Assembly (NCBI GenBank): GCA_035079385.1
Contig: JAVHKY010000003.1
Location: 13,247,501 to 13,311,500 of the forward strand
From: Aspidiotus rigidus
Taxonomy: Eukaryota; Arthropoda; Insecta; Hemiptera; Diaspididae
Reading direction: 5' to 3'
Length of the DNA stretch: 64,000 nt
Under the pieces are notes generated by a model, which made no database searches, was not told the origin of the DNA, and saw nothing but the letters and a program-made list of their open reading frames with translations. Within the stretch, counting starts at the first letter, position 1; each line of letters begins with the position of its first letter. Of this stretch, positions 35,701 to 47,878 are shown in pieces. Made by a program: the position numbers and the translations under genes.

Positions 35701-38700
35701 ACAAACCAGGTAAAATTAGTATTTCTTCGAGTTATATGATGTATTTAACACACTGAGTTTCGCTACCTCGGATATTTTTTCGTCAAAGTTGTCAGAGCTA
35801 AATCAAACAAAAAGTTGACATCACTATGCTTGACGTAGAAATTTCGTTTTGTCTCGTAGATATTATTCAAAAACTCTGATTTCGAATGAGAAATTTACAA
35901 GACGGCACCTATTATTTCTCTCGTGCTCAATCAAATGAGATTAATTTTTATTTTTTATATTATATTTAATTTTTTGAGATTCGACTACTCTTGATCAGAA
36001 CGATAGAAAATTAAACTGATTGCACTAAACATAATTCTCGAGAAATTGTCCAAATATCAAATTCAAGTTTGATTTTGCTTCAAGGGCTTCGATGAAGAAG
36101 TAGGCGACCTATCCGGTCATGGCCCGAGATATAATACTTAGAGATATCATGCATTAGCATAGTATAGCCCTATTTATTTCATCATTGATTTATTTTACAG
36201 TACCGTCGCAAGTGGTAACGACGAAAATAGTTGCTCACAAAAATTTTAAATCTATCGCAACCAAAATAGCGATACAAATAAATTGTAAGCTCGGTGGCTT
36301 ACCATGGATTGTAACATTCCCTGCACCAACGGTAAAAATTATTTCTATCTTTATTCGATTAATTAGGATCCCGACAGCTCCTCTTGTTTTGCTGATCCGC
36401 ATAAATACCTATACATTTACGATGTATGTATATTTCTTGTCGGTTGGTTGGAAGACTAGCTGGAAGAGAGGCAGTGAGAGAGAGAATAAGTAGTCTGTGT
36501 ATGATCCTGCAAACTGATGAAAAAAAAAAAAAAAACTGTAAACAGTACAAGTCTCAGACCTACCTACCTATGCTGTACAATTTGCGTAGGTACCTATTTG
36601 ACAATTTGGTAAAATTTCCCATTTAACTATTCGCATGAGGACACAAAGTAGGCGCCCTCTATGAAAACTGTGGTGGCCATTTTTGGAAGCTGCCTGAAAA
36701 GGGGATGTTACAGAAAATTGTTGAAATCTTAATTTTTTCTTCTTTTAGGTTATTCTATGAATGAAAATAATAAAAAAATGCTCTTACTACTTTTTGGTAT
36801 TTTTCAATAATTATTGACAAAGATACAGCCCGTTTTAGTTTTATACAGATTTATGGCAATTTTTGCCGAATCCCCTTTTCGGGCACGACTCTAGCGCACC
36901 TACAGTTGTGTCCTCATGCGAATATGGTGCCAAAAAATGGCGACATTGTTGCTCTGGTGAAAACATATTTTTCTGACAAGAACATATTTTTTCCAACTAC
37001 AACATGTTTGTTTTCAGAAAAAACATGTTTTTTCTAACAAAAACATGTTTTGTCCTTTCAACTTTAAGCTTAAGTTTTAGGTTGAAACTCGTAAATCTTA
37101 AATAAGCTTCAAGTTTAAGGGTATGCTCTACCATTGAGAAATGGTAACTTGGAATATCTCTTAGGAGTTTAATATTGCACAGTATGCGATGAAACTTTGG
37201 AAATTTATTGTTCAAGGTTACAGAAATACCGCTAATTGGTTCTGAGCGTGTAATATTCGTAATTATTTTTTACAATAAATTTACAATATTCACTACTTAT
37301 AAACTAATTAGCGGTATTCTGTAACCTTGAACTATAAATTTTCAAAGTTTGATCGCATTCTGTGCAATATTAGACTCCTGAGAGGTATTCTAAGTTACCA
37401 TTTCATCTAGGGTTTGCAACCGAAATGATTTCAAACAGTTAATGGTTATTGGTTATATTCTCATTAAAATTTGAAACGGTTATTGGTCAAACGATCAGAA
37501 AATTTCCCAGAAAATATCGGTCGGAAACTGTTATGTTTTATAACCGCTATAACCGTTTTATTTTTGAAACGGTTATCGGTCAAACAGTTAACAAACTTTT
37601 TTTGTTTCGGTTATCGGTTATAACAGTTGTATAACTGTTACATTGCAAACCCTAATTTCATCGAAGGTAGAGCATACCTACCCTAAGCGTTGAGTTTAAG
37701 CAAAAAGAAATTCTTCTCTAAGTTTAAGTATAAAGTTTGCAATATAACAGTTGACTGTTATAACCGATAACCGAAACAAAAAAAGTTTGTTAACCGTTTG
37801 ACCGATAACCGTTTCAAATGTTCAAGACCATTTGACCAATAACCGTTAACTGTTCCAAAAATAAAACGGTTACCTATAGCGGTTATAACAGCTATGACCG
37901 ATATTTTCTGGGAAATTTTCTGACCGTTTGACCGATAACTGTTTCAAATTTTGAGAATGTATGACCGATAACTATTGACCGTTTGAAATCATTTCGGTTG
38001 CAAACTGTAAGTTTAAGCCATAAGCTCAAGCCCTAAAATCAAATCGCTTACCACTCTTGGCATGTATACTCTGTTCATGTTAAGGAAGGATAGAAGTTCA
38101 TAACTCGAGAACAGAATTGGGATGTTAACCTATGTTTGGTAGCGCTAGAATCGCCTTCCTCTCTCGCCGCACTCGCTTAAATTTCTGGGTGACGATTTTA
38201 CGTTCAATGTATTCGGCCATAAGAAAAGAGATTTTCAATTAGTCGTAGATAGCTCAATACTTCACTATTAGAATTACTTCTTTCAGTTATCGATTCTCTT
38301 GAAGTGTTTAAACAATTTATAGGATATAATTTTTTGATATTACAAATTGTAATAATTTAAATCGTATTTGAAAATTGCAAATTCCCCATCATGAAGCATG
38401 GTACGTTAAAATTATCCCCCACACGTTCGAGCACGGCTACCAACTTACGCAACTTGGGTTAACATCCCAATGCCGAAGATCCTTCCTTTAGTGATGGGCA
38501 AAAACCGATAGTTTGAAACTACGGATAGTCCGATAGTCTTCCTCCTGACACTATCTATTTATTTGGTAATTTTCCGGAAAACTATGGGTAGTATCAATAT
38601 ACCGATAGTGTTTCCTTTTCATCCATTTAGAGCAGTGGTGCGCTAGTGTTCAGAAAAAAATCACTCATACTTTTCCTCTGTTATTTCCAATTTTTATACT

Positions 38701-41700
38701 CTACACAATTTTTTCTTATTTCTTGGTCCCATTCAAAGTTTACATAATATTTTTCTTCTTTCATCAATTTTTCTCACTTTAAGAAGGAAAAAAATAATAG
38801 TAACATATTATGACAGAATTATTGTTGAAAAATACATACTATCGGTAGTGACGATATAGCGGTGATGTTCTATCGATAGTTTTCCAGTTACCAATACAAT
38901 CGGTAGTATCGATAGCTCAACAGGAAAACTATCGATAGTATGGATAGTTCTGTTCTACCAATAGTACCCAACACTACCTTCCTTAACGTGAACTGAGTAT
39001 AATAAATGTGTAAGCGAATTGTGTTTATTAGTAATCCTCTTCGTTCACGTGACGTCACTAACTGCTAACATCGAGCAATTTTGATCGATAGTGCGCGATA
39101 TTCTGCGATAGTATCGCAGAATTTTGCAATAGTATCATGCAATGGTGCTTAGAACATTATCAACTCCCATAAGAGTACACAGGGAACATTTTTCAATCAT
39201 GTGTTAGTATTTCAAAATAAGAAATAAATATAAGGAATTCAACGTTGATAATCAAGATCTGGAAGATCTCAAGTATTTGAGAATGTATTTTTCGTTTCTC
39301 ACTTTATTCTTCTATTCAAATATATGAGCAAATGATCGAATTCAATTTTTCTTCTTATGGAAAAGTCCGTGTAAAAAAAGAGTTTGTTTACTTTCCCTAA
39401 GCACCATCGATCACAAATCTCGAAATTATTTTGAATACAACGATGCTGTGACCTAAGTGTGAACAAAGAGGATTAGATTAGACTGATTTTCCAGTGACAT
39501 CACATCGCAGGCTGCAGGTTCCAGATGTACAAGCTTACATATATAAATTCCCATAAGAGGATTGTTGAAGTTAGATTATTTAATTAATGAAGCATTTTTT
39601 TAAAAAAAAAAGTTGATATTTGCGAAGCTCTGATTCTAAGTTTCATTTTGAATATTAATTTATAACACTTTATTTGTAGGATTTCATATGGACCTATGAT
39701 AATAGGTGATAAATTTATATTCAAAATGAAGCTTAGAATCAGAGCTTCTCGAATATCAACTTTTTTTTTTTTTAAATGCTTCATTAATAATTAATTAAAT
39801 AATCTAACACTTCAATAATCCTCTTATGGGAATTTATATACGTAGGCTTGTACTTCTGGAACCTGCAGTCTGTGATTTGACGTCACGGAAAATCAATCTA
39901 ATGCGTGGCGTGGTCTGATTTTACAATCATAGAATGTAGAAGATAACGATTTATTGTTTTGATGTTTACACCTCACTTTAGTATATTTTACTTTCTAGTC
40001 TCTCCTCGTAATTTTATTATTGTCTTTTGTAATTTTTGAGTCATAAATCTTCAAAAGATAATAATTGAGTGAAATAATGTATTATTTATTAAGGACTGTA
40101 AATAGAAAATTTGACCAGCAAAAACGAAATTTTAGTAGATGGGTCCACAGTCGAGTGTAAATTTCACCCTTCATGTTCTTGATTTCTAAAATATTTTACT
40201 GTGCATGCTCAACGATATTATCCTGATCGCCGCTCTGTGTACAGTATCTTAAGATTTTTATGGCAGGTCAAACTCTCAAATTGTGTACGTACATGTGTAT
40301 TCTTACGTGTATTAATAAATTTGCATATCCTCTACAGTTTAACAGAACTGTCATAATAGGATTTGACGTGTGCCACGATCCGCAGGACCGGAAACGAAGT
40401 TACGGTGCCATGGTCGGAACGACCGACCCGACATTTGGACGCATGACTACTTGGGTAAAGCATCATATGAATGGACAAGAGATCAGCCCGAGTTTCGGAT
40501 TGGGTGTTCGTGGTAAGTACTGTAATTTGTCTGAAACTTCGAACATATTACGGAGGTTTTTTTGGAGATTGCCTCTTATTCGATGTGTAGCTTTACATGC
40601 AAAGTGATGTATTGAGGTGAAATTGACTTCGCTAACTTTGTCAAAACGGAACCGCGGTATTTCATCATCTCCGTAGAAATCGTCGTGTGCTTTTCAATCT
40701 GTACTCCTTCATTCTTTGACATCCTTTTTTATGAAAAGCTTCAAACAATTGTTTGTAATTTAATGAAATCACTACGAAAATGACGTACAAATTATGAATT
40801 CGAAGAAATATACATAGAAATACCGATGAGACGGGAAAATCTGTAAATAATGTAATTTTAAATATTTTGCACCTTTGATTCTGTTTATAGTGATCGCACT
40901 CAGATATCAACAAAACACGGGTTTTTTACCAGAAAAACTGGTCATCTATAGAGACGGTGTTGGGGAGGGACAGGAAGAAACAGTCCGCCAAAACGAAATT
41001 AAGAGCATTGAGGTAGGTACACCATAAATTTTTCTCGTAAGAAATTTTTGACCGAGTAAAAGGAAATATGCGAGTAATTCACTCTTCGGTTTTCTCTTCA
41101 GGACAATCTGCGAGATTTGTATTCGGATAAGTTGCCCGGTATCACTTTTATCATCGTGTGCAAGAGAATCAATGCTCGATTTTATGATAGTCGGCGCAAT
41201 CCTCCATCAGGAACGGTTGTTGATGACATAGTAACCAGACCCTTCTGGTAAGTACTTCACTTCAGTAAGTTGATCAATTTGGATTTACGTTTTTTATTGA
41301 CTAGTCTGTCTCAAATTGAAATCGATTCCGGCATTAGAGCTTCGTGTTTGTTTTTATTTATGAAGAAACTAATTTTACGGCTTAACTTTGTCCTACTTTT
41401 TTTTTTCTGTGTTTCACCTCCATCAACATTGCCTTTTATTTTGATATCTGAGTGAGGCTCATCTATTACCGATCATTCGTAATAAAACGATTATGTATCA
41501 TTCTTCTTTCCCGCCTGGGATGTTACTTTGGAGAAATTGCACGTCATACAGTTGCTTAGTTGTGCCATTATTTTACTTATACTTCCTTGACGTCAAAATT
41601 AATGAATGGTTTAAATTACTGAAAATTCAATACTGTATTGAATAGTATCAAAATGAGGGTAAGAATTACTTTTTATCATATTTTCCGAGTTCTTAAATTC

Positions 41701-42144
41701 TCAGTCTTCAGAGTTGACCTCATTTCTAATTAGAATAAAATATAGGTTACTATATTTCATTTCATATAATGGTAATTTTAATATTTTTCTCTTTTTGATC
41801 CATAAAGCTTCGATTTCTATCTTATCAGTCAGTCTATCCGTCAGGGTACGGTTACACCTACTTATTATCGTGTCATACATGATACAAACGGGTTTAATCC
41901 GAATGAAGTCCAACGAATGACATATGTGGCCTCACATATGTACTACAATTATTGTGTGAGTATTATTTTTTAAAAATTTCAAATTTTAAAAATTGTGTAC
42001 TTACATCAAATGATTTCGATTTTATAGGGGCCAGTACGCGTCCCTGCAGTAGTGCAGTGTGCTCATAAAGCAGCATTCTTACATTCGCAGAGTGTTTTCA
42101 CGGAACACTTTTCTGAACTCAACCATTCGCCGTTCTTTTTATAA
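26039..42144 (+). CDS. piwi: Piwi-clade Argonaute (18 coding exons)
   Basis: Exons: 26039-26185, 26272-26439, 26521-26722, 33010-33084, 33177-33394, 33501-33689, 33770-33940, 34030-34182, 34732-34874, 34971-35079, 35155-35453, 35549-35709, 36201-36331, 40338-40512, 40891-41012, 41102-41247, 41808-41955, 42028-42144. Phase closes throughout, giving 957 residues. After a low-complexity N-terminus (1-172) come the Argonaute N domain (GTVGERRILTSNFFELES, about residue 197), PAZ (about 334-490), MID (QVVTTKIVAHKNF, INCKLGGLPW) and PIWI. The slicer tetrad appears complete: D732 in IGFDVCHD, E770 in MNGQEISP, D802 in YRDGVGEGQ and H932 in CAHKAAF. Piwi proteins bind piRNAs and silence transposons in animal germ cells, and the tetrad predicts slicing. 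Sequence style is closer to Piwi/Aubergine/Siwi than to Ago3, but that is an impression. An AATAAA lies at 42328. The first exon follows an acceptor directly, so the true start could be upstream. Confidence 0.93.
26830..27960. repeat. Decayed copies of the 45-bp minisatellite family inside Piwi intron 3
   Basis: Phrases such as cgactctcgagccatatatgatagg (27600-27625), ctcgaaagtcggaatttcaacaggg (27411-27435) and gtccttaacgaag (26933-26945) match the array at 9.7-11.5 kb. They are scattered and mutated, with no tandem order. This shows that the minisatellite and its flanks belong to a dispersed repeat family. Confidence 0.65.
28528..32351. repeat. 3.8-kb inverted repeat (foldback) in Piwi intron 3
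   Basis: The sequence from ggctctagccgggtaaggg (28530) inward is matched in reverse complement by the sequence ending cccttaccaggctagagcc (about 32347). Pairing continues to the centre near 30340, where gaggtacaaactgtgttact (30239) faces agtaacacaatttgtaccgc (30418). Each arm is about 1.85-2.0 kb and contains roughly 153-bp tandem units, each with the palindromic core ttctccagtcgctggaa. The right arm seems to hold about one unit more than the left. The intronic orientation means the Piwi pre-mRNA could fold into a very long hairpin. No protein-coding potential is seen. Intron DNA between 27960 and 28528 holds nothing I recognise. Confidence 0.85.
32422..32526. repeat. Small hairpin (MITE-like) next to the large foldback
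   Basis: The arm atgcaaacaaagaaaacg ... tttcccgcacaaatttt pairs with aaaatttgtgcgggaaa ... cgttttcttcgtttgcat across a short A/T loop. Arms are about 42 bp. It lies in intron 3 of the Piwi gene. Confidence 0.65.
32531..32716 (+). other. Short open frame weakly like a MADF domain
   Basis: A 61-codon open frame inside Piwi intron 3. The part FKEFKQKPVLWNLCANHYDD followed by QKKRDFIIGF resembles the start of MADF DNA-binding domains (aromatic-Pro-x-LW-x-Y spacing) found in insect transcription factors and transposase-derived proteins. It has no clear splice sites, and its start follows a MITE-like hairpin. A transposon or retrocopy fragment is the likeliest explanation. The resemblance is by eye only. 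Confidence 0.25.
37408..37654. mobile_element. hAT-type MITE with 8-bp target-site duplication
   Basis: The ends are TAGGGTTTGCAA and its reverse complement TTGCAAACCCTA. They are flanked by ATTTCATC at 37400-37407 and again at 37655-37662, an exact 8-bp duplication as made by hAT transposases. The 247-bp interior is built of aaccgtt/aacggtt palindromes and has no coding capacity. It sits inside an older foldback, which its insertion splits. A degenerate inverted relative lies at about 37733-38008. Confidence 0.85.
38489..38976. mobile_element. hAT-type MITE with 8-bp target-site duplication
   Basis: The ends are TAGTGATGGGCA and the reverse complement of TAGTGTTGGGTA. They are flanked by CCTTCCTT at 38481-38488 and 38977-38984. 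The 488-bp interior is rich in the phrase ctatcggtagt/actatcgatagt in both orientations and non-coding. It interrupts a foldback whose arms (gcttaccactcttgg at about 38046 and the complement near 39010) lie outside it. Confidence 0.85.
39476..39903. repeat. Foldback element, about 430 bp
   Basis: The left arm (about 39476-39666) and right arm (about 39712-39903) are near-perfect complements. Examples are ttcccataagaggattgttg against caataatcctcttatgggaa, and gctctgattctaag against cttagaatcagagc. Only about 45 bp separate them. It lies in Piwi intron 13. No duplication of the target was identified with confidence. Confidence 0.8.
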
Positions 42145-44363
42145 GACGGTGACTGGGCAACGTATATATTTTATGAATTTATGTAATACTCCAATTTACA
42201 AATTATTAGCGCTCTAAATCCACATTATTATCTGAAGCAAATTTTATCGTAATATAGTTGGAAAATTTAAGTGAATAAGAAAATGATGTTGTAATCTAAT
42301 AAATTCTTGTAATTTTCGTATAAATTCAATAAAACCTATTATCTATCTTTTCCCGTGTCAACAAATAAACGTCGGGTACAAAGTGGATTTGAAATTGAGG
42401 ATAAAAAGGCATTCTGCACGTGCTTTAATTTCTTCATCGAAAGGAAATGAGTATGAGAAGCAGTACTCGAGAAAAATGAATCCGAATTGAAAACGCAAAG
42501 AAATTGATACAAGTACTAGAATAGTTTCAATTGTTACTGTATATTACTTCTCATTTGGAACCATGACGATAGACTTCGAAAAAAAAAGAAATCCTAAAAC
42601 AAAACTATTAATATTTGAAACAAGTGGAATAGTTGCTATTTTCTCTTCGTGCTCTGTTCCTTGGTGATCCATAACTATCGTCATCAGGATTCTATTATGC
42701 GACACTGCCGTCGAAATTCACACAAATAAAATAAAAAAGTAGAAATAAAAAATAAACGACCGACATTTTCGAGGTCTTAAGATGATTATGATTACCGAAA
42801 CGTTAATCGTTTATTTTTTATATCTTTATTTGTATGAATTTCGATGGCAATATCGTGAAGTACGAAGTTGAGAATTTTTCCTACAACTGTCAGTACTCCC
42901 GATCATGGTAGGTGTAGCCTTTCATGAGACTTCAATATCATAAACTTCTGATACCTACTTATATCTCTAGTCTTTACAAAAGTATCTTGATAATTTTTTG
43001 ATTATTTGGACGGTGGCCTCGGGGAACAATTATTTCATTCTTCTATTTCGAAGCTTAGGCCCATCTATTATGCACATTTTTGATGCACCTCCAGTGAACA
43101 CACCGTTCTAGCAGAGAACAACAGTCAAATTTCCTTCTTTGTGGAGTAGGATACCCTGAAATATTTTTATCCAGGATTCCAGTCGACATTAGTTTGCTAG
43201 CGAGGTTTTTACGAGCACAGTAGTCAAATACAACCAAAATTTTCGGGTAAAAGTTCCCCTCACCTCTTTCATGGATAACCTGCCTATCGTTTCGAGATCG
43301 AACTACTTTCTTCAATCTCACTTCCATATTCTAAATATATAATATATTCGACCGTCCAAATATGTATCTTCTCACGATAAAGACAACCATCGTTAACCTC
43401 GTTCATGGATCCATGCACATATTTTCCAAAATGGCACCTAAATAAACTATCTTTTACTGACTTAAATCAGCTTGCACCATTACAATTATGTAATACGATA
43501 TTCGGAGCAATTTGGCGAGCGGGTCAACGGACGACAGAACATATTTCGTTAGCTTTATCATGTATCGAGAATGCTTCTCAGCGAGAGAAAGTAATGATGG
43601 TGAAATGATGATAAAAACGGATGCGAAAAAAGATAATTGTGTTAAATCGATGAACACTATGAATTATCTGGGTGTACATCTAGCTCGACTGGAACACCAA
43701 TTTTAATATCCATTATCAGGGTTTTGAACAATAATTGTTTAGTCTGTACAGCATTTTCTTAGGGTATGTAACACAATATATATCGATACTAGAATTTGTA
43801 AGTTTGTTTCTCTGCCGTAATTCCGGATTTAGTGCAAAAATATGAGTTTTTTATTTTACGTACTTTGCAATCTCATAAGATAACATCATCAACTTCTCCA
43901 GTGTCGTCATAGAATTACGAGTATAATACCACTATCTACATAAAATCATCAAATTATCAAACATTTTGGCAAAACACAAATTCTTTTCAACTAAATAATT
44001 TAAATATTTGGGAATTTATTAGGAAAAATTGTTCTTCCGACGCGCGCTAAGTAACATTAGAAAATAATACAAATGACTAATGTTCCCATTCATGCCCGAA
44101 AACGAGGACGAAATTAAACGAATAGTTCATTCGTTTTGTAAAATATCATGTACAAAAACCATACGTAAATGATGAGTGCGATGTAATCGCGATAATAAAA
44201 ATAACTTATAACGAGGTACAGGAAAACGTAAATTTAAAAAACTTGGTAAATTATCTCCTCAACTTTTCTACGAACAGTTGAAATGCAAAACTTAGATATG
44301 AAAGTAAACACTTCTTTATAGAATGTAAGTACAGCTTATTTACAGGAGTACACATAATCTGAT
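42145..44363. other. Piwi 3' region and intergenic DNA
   Basis: The first 200 bp should be Piwi 3' untranslated sequence, with AATAAA at 42328-42333. The rest shows no supported gene. A 90-codon open frame at 43055-43327 (-) lacks family resemblance and splice context. Confidence 0.5.
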
Positions 44364-46542
44364 TTACCACGAGTTATATAATGCTTCATCTTTGAACATC
44401 ATGGAGAAACCGATAAAAGTAAAGTAAATCACAATATTTCCTACCAAAGTTAGGAGGCAGGCGTGCCCAGTAATCTGAAACACACAACATAATAAATCAA
44501 AATCTGAAGACAATAAGAATAACAGAGTCACTTTTTTTTGTCAGAAACTGGAATTTCTTTCCTTGGTCAAAACCCGTAAAGCGAACAGTTCTAGAAATCT
44601 AATCTATATTTTTCTTCGGTGAGTAATCAAATCTATCGTCCACATCAAGAGAATATTTTTCACGAGACTTCGACAGAAATTGAAATAGGGAGGGAAAGAG
44701 AAAAAAACTGATCGTAGTATTCCAAATATAGTTTCCTCTTCAAACGCTTCCGAACAATCAAGACATATTATATCAGGAATAGATTTAAGGTAAAATTTTT
44801 CAGAACGAGTCGTGACTTATCGATTACTGATCGGAATTGAGGATATACACATTATGACGTAGGTACGTATTAATCGAGAGATCATTTTTAAAATAAGATA
44901 TAATACCGACAAAAAGAATACAAAGAACAAAAATAAAAATAAGTCTCGTCCTCCTCTTGTCGTTATCATAATCTTTGTTTTCTTATTCTTATAACGTACA
45001 AGTATTTCCGAGGGGAAGGGAAGGGAGGGGTCTGTTCACTAGATTGAAATTTTTTGTTTTCTCTAATCGACATCTTTCAACACTCTCCTTCATGCAGGAG
45101 ACAAACATAACAGTATCAAAACTGGGGTTGAAGGCTGGAAATTGACAACGAACACGAAATTTTTAAGCCTTTTTTTCTACCCAACGTTATTGCGCCAACT
45201 ATACGCTGAACTTGTAAACGGTCTCTTCAATTTAGATAATTAGGCAGTTATGGTATTGGCGTGAATGGATACCGCTGTATCTTCAAAAATTATGCACGAT
45301 GGTGAAACATATTTAAAATAAAATTTTAGGAAAGTTGTTGCCGAGATGAAAGAATTGAATCCATATTCGCCTCAAAAACGAGGAGGGGACAACTGTAAGA
45401 GAGACATTCAATGAAAAATGATGCAATTATTAAGACTAGCTTCAATACGAATTTTAATGGAGAAAAAGAAATAATTTTCATGTTCCTTTGTTTCAACAGA
45501 ATAATCATGATGACGAAAAAACAGAAGAGCTAGCGTCCACCAGGCGTTTTTCCATTTTATTCGTACTCCCCATCTACATTTCTCTTATTTTGAGGGCGGT
45601 CTACGGACCGATAGGTACGTCATATGGTATACTCTAAAATTGATTTTTACGATTTCGTACTGTGATATCGTTTTCCTCGTTCTTACACTGATTTGCAGCT
45701 TGAAAGAGCAAATTTGCGTTAAAAATGAGGTATTCAATGAATTTTCTTCGACCAAGTCTCTATTACTGAGAACAAAGGATTTTCGATTGCGTCAATTACA
45801 CTCCTAATTACAATGAGAAACCCGTCTAGACGCAACAATTAAAATCCTACACAGTGTGAGTTATAATTATTCACTTACAAGCGCGTTATCAAGTCCAGCA
45901 AATATGATAGGTAAAGCGAAAGACGATACGATTAAACCCATACTGAAGAAAATTGCGAGATCCATTAGAGGTTGACCCTGGCCACCGTATTGGTTTTGCC
46001 GTCTAGCTATCATTGTGGGTAGTGGCAGCAAAGCATAAAATACAACTACTATCATTGGCCACCAACATCTGTAAGAATCAAGGGACAGTAGAGTGTACCA
46101 GAGTACAAAACAATGGTTTGTCATTCAAACTGTACTTCAACGATACTTACGCATACATGGCACAAGCTAGAATGATGAAAGTCATCCCGATAGATCCCAT
46201 GAACGCCAACGTTAACAATCTGTGGAAACGAAAGTATAGTTTAGTTTACATTAGTGAACATGACCACTTGATCGAATGCGGGTAAAACCATCATCGCTTT
46301 TTAATTCTAGAACGTAAGAATATGAATAATAGAGGTTCACTTACGCTATAGATTTAGATCAAACGAGAAGGAGCATGAAACAGAACAAAGCAAACAATAC
46401 CAAGAGAATTAGTATGTGATAAGCGATATATTTTCGTCACTATTGTATCACGAAATAACTCTCCTTCGACTCTTCGTAACAAGTCGATTTCGATTGAGTA
46501 TCCAAATAGAGGAAAGAGAAACTTACCTTTCATTCCAGCCAT
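44364..46542 (-). CDS. LEPROT: LEPROT/Vps55-family membrane protein
   Basis: Exons: 46542-46527, 46219-46151, 46068-45879, 44474-44364. The protein of about 128 residues starts MAGMK. It has four hydrophobic segments typical of the family: LAFMGSIGMTFIILACAMY, WPMIVVVFYALLPLP followed by TMIARR, LAIFFSMGLIVSSFALPIIF, and LLTLVGNIVIYFTFIGF, ending ALYNSW. LEPROT (OB-RGRP) and yeast Vps55 are endosomal/Golgi four-pass proteins controlling sorting of membrane receptors to late endosomes and lysosomes. That function is from the family. Oddity: exon 1 ends one base into a codon (aaa g) while exon 2 needs two preceding bases, so the model is one nucleotide short at this junction. Exons 2-4 join in phase. 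It is transcribed divergently from SEC61B, 551 bp away. Confidence 0.88.
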
Positions 46543-47093
46543 TTCGGAAAATTGAAACCGCAAACTCAGAATTGATTTCTCAGAAATGCTCAATGCGAGT
46601 AATAATAAATAAAGGGTTGTATATTATTCATATTGATCATGGGATCGTAAGTCCAATTTACACAGAGCAACGTACTATGCTCGGTATTTTTATCAGTAAA
46701 CTGGGTAGGGAGCGATACTAGCGCTACGTAAAGCTTCAAGTCAACTTTCAACCAATCAGAGCTCAGTCAGACCTAAGGTAGCTTCTTGTCGCAGTCTTTG
46801 ACTCTTGAGGCACTTTCGACACGTCACCAACATCATAAAATGACAACAACGTACACGTGTACACATATACACAAAAAAAGAGAGTATTCACCACTACTAC
46901 AAGAGATGAAAACCTTAGTATTTACTTCAATTTTACTACGACAACCCTATTATAAATGTTGATAATTTCAAATCTTGATATTATTTCTTTCGAAGTGGCA
47001 TTTCAATCCTAGATCTGAGTTCGTGGCTTCATCGTTCTTTCAAAGTATCCCTGTCTTTTGTCATTTTAGTTGTGTACGTCTCCAATTACAAAA
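46543..47093. promoter_or_regulatory. Divergent intergenic region between LEPROT and SEC61B
   Basis: 551 bp separate the two start codons, so the promoters of both genes must lie here. I see no sure TATA box or other named element, and transcription starts cannot be placed from sequence alone. Confidence 0.4.
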
Positions 47094-47604
<511 letters not shown>

Positions 47605-47878
47605 AGATATGTGCAAATCGAATTACATGCCGAGTTAATTATTATCTTTTCATACATTAATACGGAATTCCATATGAATCGTCAAGTATGGTTCACTTTC
47701 TTGAATGTTGTGAAGTGAATATTATTTAAGTCGAAGTTACAACTTTGTCAAATTTCTCTCGTTTTCCATTGTTTTTTGTATCATACAATAAATCGTTTCG
47801 ATACATGAGTATTATTATTATAGATGAACTGAGAAGTTGGAAAAATATTGTAATTCGTATAATTCTAAAAACCTACAT

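Larger units (their letters stand above)
36332..40337. other. 4-kb Piwi intron 13 loaded with short inverted-repeat elements
   Basis: This intron separates the MID end (INCKLGGLPW) from the first PIWI catalytic exon. It contains the foldback at 37077-37730 carrying a hAT-type MITE, a degenerate relative at about 37733-38008, a second foldback at about 38036-39025 carrying another hAT-type MITE, and a foldback at 39476-39903. The remainder is AT-rich with no exon I can support. Confidence 0.7.

Noticed and set aside
36185..36493. ORF running past the Piwi MID exon
   Set aside because: Only 36201-36331 is coding. The extension reads through the donor at 36332 into the intron.
43055..43327. 90-codon open frame on the minus strand
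   Set aside because: No recognisable family, no splice sites and no partner exons. Length is compatible with chance in this composition.
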